NCBI GenBank assembly: GCA_032871835.1
Contig: CM065297.1
Location: 1,242,501-1,306,500, forward strand
DNA: 64,000 nt
Direction: 5' to 3'
From: Dipteronia dyeriana
Taxonomy: Eukaryota > Streptophyta > Magnoliopsida > Sapindales > Sapindaceae
The notes under the pieces are model-generated. The model ran no database searches and was not told the origin of the DNA. It worked only from the letters and a program-made list of their open reading frames with translations. Made by a program: the position numbers and the translations under genes. Positions 61,584 through 64,000 of this stretch are shown here, piece after piece (positions within the stretch are counted from its first letter, which is position 1; each line of letters starts with the position of its first letter).

Positions 61584-61737
61584 ATCGGTACACGCTGATA
61601 TAAATTATGTCGATACGTTATACATGAATCATTAACTATGAAAAAGTTTTAAGAAGTGTTATACTTTGAGTTAAACTATATAAATCTAATAGTCCACATC
61701 AAATGCATTGACGAGTTTAATATAGTACGTACTGATT
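61584..61737. repeat. Fold-back MITE, copy 5
   Basis: Left arm: ATCGGTACACGCTGATATAA. Right arm in reverse: ATCAGTACGTACTATATTAA. Inner arms pair around TATACATGAATCATT and AATAGTCCACATCAAATGCA only loosely, so this copy is older than copy 3. Confidence 0.55.
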
Positions 61738-61769
61738 TGAAATTTTATATATATATTATATAAATTCGA

Positions 61770-61860
61770 GATTTTTTTGGAGAGTGAGAAAGACTCGAAC
61801 CCATAATCTTATGGTGTAACTGTGAAAAGTTTACCATCAACCAATTTCATGTGATCGTAT
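61770..61860 (-). repeat. Possible tRNA-derived SINE fragment
   Basis: On the minus strand, TTGGTTGATGGTAAAC (A-box-like) is followed by ATTATGGGTTCGAGTCTTTC, which holds a good B box GGTTCGAGTC. Confidence 0.4.
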
Positions 61861-64000
61861 GTAAAAATGTATTCAATTTCCGAGTTTGGGATAATATAAC
61901 TCCAATTATGTTCCTTGATTATATACTATAACGATACTAATTATTATGACAATTAGAGTAATAATCACCAAAAAAAAAATGTAATTTTGTCTTCAAATTC
62001 AAGAGATTTAATCCCTTGCAGTGAAAGAAAACATCCCCAAGTTTCAAGTCTTTTTAACTTGTATATAATTTCAACATGCACCAACCTTCAATTATTAAAG
62101 ATTCTCCCTCAATTAAACAACAATCAAGACGTTAAATTAAGGTCATGAACCAAATTGATTCCAAATAATTTCCCATCACAACTTTGCATCTTTTTCTTCT
62201 TTCTATCTACCACTTCAAAATTTATTATTAACTCCACACTTGGCCAACATTTATTGCAACACATTTGCACACTATAGTGTCATTTTCATATGGGGCACCA
62301 CACCAAGCTTATATTTTCCTAAGATGGCATCCAAAGCTATGGTTTTATTATTATTGTTGTTGTTGTTGTTATTATTATTATTATCTTTTAAAAGGCAGAT
62401 CATATCTAATGTTTCAAATATTCCAGATAATTATAATAACGTTTTTATTTAGATTTAAAACATTATAGACATATCTCTTATTCTTGAAATCAGTCAATTT
62501 TTTTATTATAAAACATTCATAAGCCGCTTTTGAAAAGTGTCCTTTTTTTACATTTTATATAATTTATCAAAAGTATTTCATTTAATATATATAGTTTGAG
62601 AATAAAAACAATACCTTTCTCATTAAAAAAAAAATAATACCTTTCTTTTAATGTATTAGTACAAAAATGTAATGCCCTTCTTGTGTACAAAATTTGGATG
62701 CAATAGCACAAAAATGGTGAAATACAAACTGAAACGAACGTGACCAATTTCTGGATTTTGCAAAAGGAGCATATACATGCTTCCAAAAACAATCTCACCA
62801 GCCCTACACAAGAACAATTTAGGTGGTCACCATGATCATGATCATGGTGTTTTTGTCCTCATAAATTCCTACACTACCGGGTCCAGTAAAGTTATTCTTT
62901 GATATTGGAAACTAATCAATACAGCAAATTCAAGCTTGATCAACCTTGTGAAAATAATTAGATTGAAGGGGAGAACTAAAATACAATCATTCCTATACTG
63001 TTTTAGGTTCGAATAGCTGAAATGAATATGATTTATAAAAACAAAATCCAGCGAAAATGCATCTACTTGTAACTAACCGCGTATTACAAGTCATTAAATT
63101 TATTATTAGTGCAATAGGATGTGAGAAAATGACCACCCATGTGTTGGTTGAGGTTACCATTACTCCACCTCATAGTCTCATAATAAGAAACATAGGAAAC
63201 ATTAAAAGTGCACTTTCATAATTGCGGTGGATGGTTTCGGTCTCATTATAATCATCTTAAATGTATGTAGAGTTTTTTTACTAATGATACGGAGTAGACA
63301 ACCGGATAACACATGTAGTATTGGGTATCGAGTCAGAACCCTATCAATTAACGGTTAGATTTCAAAAAATAAAAATGAAATACTTTGTACACAATTTAAT
63401 AAATGTTTTACACCTACAACCTAATAAAACTTTCTTAACATAATCATATTCCTTGGTTGTTAAATTAACAAAATTAAAAGTCATTGACATTTATAGTTAC
63501 CAACTTCTTTCAGGAACCAACCAAACCAATTAATATATTTTTCTTTTTGAGGTCATTTGTTTGAATGAGAGAATTCTGTTTCTTTATAGTAAATATTTGA
63601 TACGAAAATAATATTCTTGTCCCGTCAGATCTCTATTTTTTTACGTCTACAATCAACAATTTGTATAATATCAACCATTTAACCGTATATAGAAAGTAAA
63701 TATACCAAGTTCATTCCAACCTTATAATATCTTATGCTCGAGTAGTAGTCACAACAATATTCTCTATAAGTTACATATTTTGGATATATCGATATCAATA
63801 AATTCTTAAATATCCTCGATATTTTCATAAATTTAGACCGGATACTTTTACCAGATCCATATTTACTTGGTGGCATGACGTAAGAAAAACAAGAGAGATG
63901 GGGTTGTGAGTTGTGTAGTGGACTCAAGTTCAAGTGAGCGAGCGAGTGAGCGAGAGAGTTTGTGAGAAGAGATGCTGTAAAATGTCATGGAGATATGTGT

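Larger units (their letters stand above)
60097..64000. other. Intergenic DNA to the right window edge
   Basis: The first few hundred bases are the 3' UTR of the BPP-like gene. The remainder is AT-rich and holds two fold-back MITEs (60980-61123, 61584-61737), a SINE-like segment (61770-61860), a TTG/TTA trinucleotide run (about 62348-62382) and a short perfect palindrome (62828-62849). The minus-strand frame at 63679-63933 has no recognisable features, and I see no supportable gene. Confidence 0.55.

Noticed and set aside
63679..63933. Minus-strand frame near the right edge
   Set aside because: No recognisable family features; could be part of a gene beyond the window but cannot be supported from what is visible.

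Overview
This is nuclear DNA of a eudicot plant. Genes are split by GT-AG introns, intergenic DNA is AT-rich, and every recognisable protein belongs to a plant family. Six genuine host genes can be rebuilt exon by exon. About half of the window is transposable elements, many nested in one another. The species cannot be named from the sequence.

Layout. 1-2200 (minus): 5' part of an LRR receptor-like kinase (LRR-VIII type), cut by the left edge. 3707-7228 (minus): complete plastid GNAT acetyltransferase of the NSI/GNAT2 type. 8121-14280: degenerate tandem of a non-autonomous Ty3/gypsy-like element (three LTR-like copies), interrupted by a 1.8-kb solo copia LTR and a 658-bp hAT-like element. 14281-17100: AT-rich DNA with a fold-back MITE. 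18178-20647 (plus): BTB/NPH3 protein. 20983-22241 (minus): V-ATPase subunit E, convergent with it. 22490-40403: nested mobile block bounded by roughly 75-bp inverted repeats of a Mutator-like element. The block holds a GRF zinc-finger relic, a Tat-type gypsy element with an antisense accessory ORF and an apparently inverted gag-PR-RT segment, and a copia element with one LTR. 41208-42571 (minus): secreted HAD-type acid phosphatase/VSP-like protein. 47539-53940: Tat-type gypsy element with both LTRs and a perfect 5-bp target duplication, itself carrying a 642-bp hAT-like insertion. 56363-60096 (plus): Ser/Pro/Arg-rich protein of the basic proline-rich (BPP, microtubule-associated) type. 60097-64000: intergenic, with two more MITEs of the same fold-back family.

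The host genes do not form a pathway. The adjacent convergent NPH3 and VHA-E genes recall, from memory, the neighbouring Arabidopsis loci At3g08570 and At3g08560, so that pair looks like old microsynteny. The rest of the story is transposon turnover: nested insertions with readable target duplications, tandem LTR recombination, a retrotransposon-borne tandem repeat and a small fold-back MITE family. No CRISPR array, operon, rRNA or confident tRNA gene was seen, and no clearly new gene system; the most unusual structures are in the 22-40 kb block.
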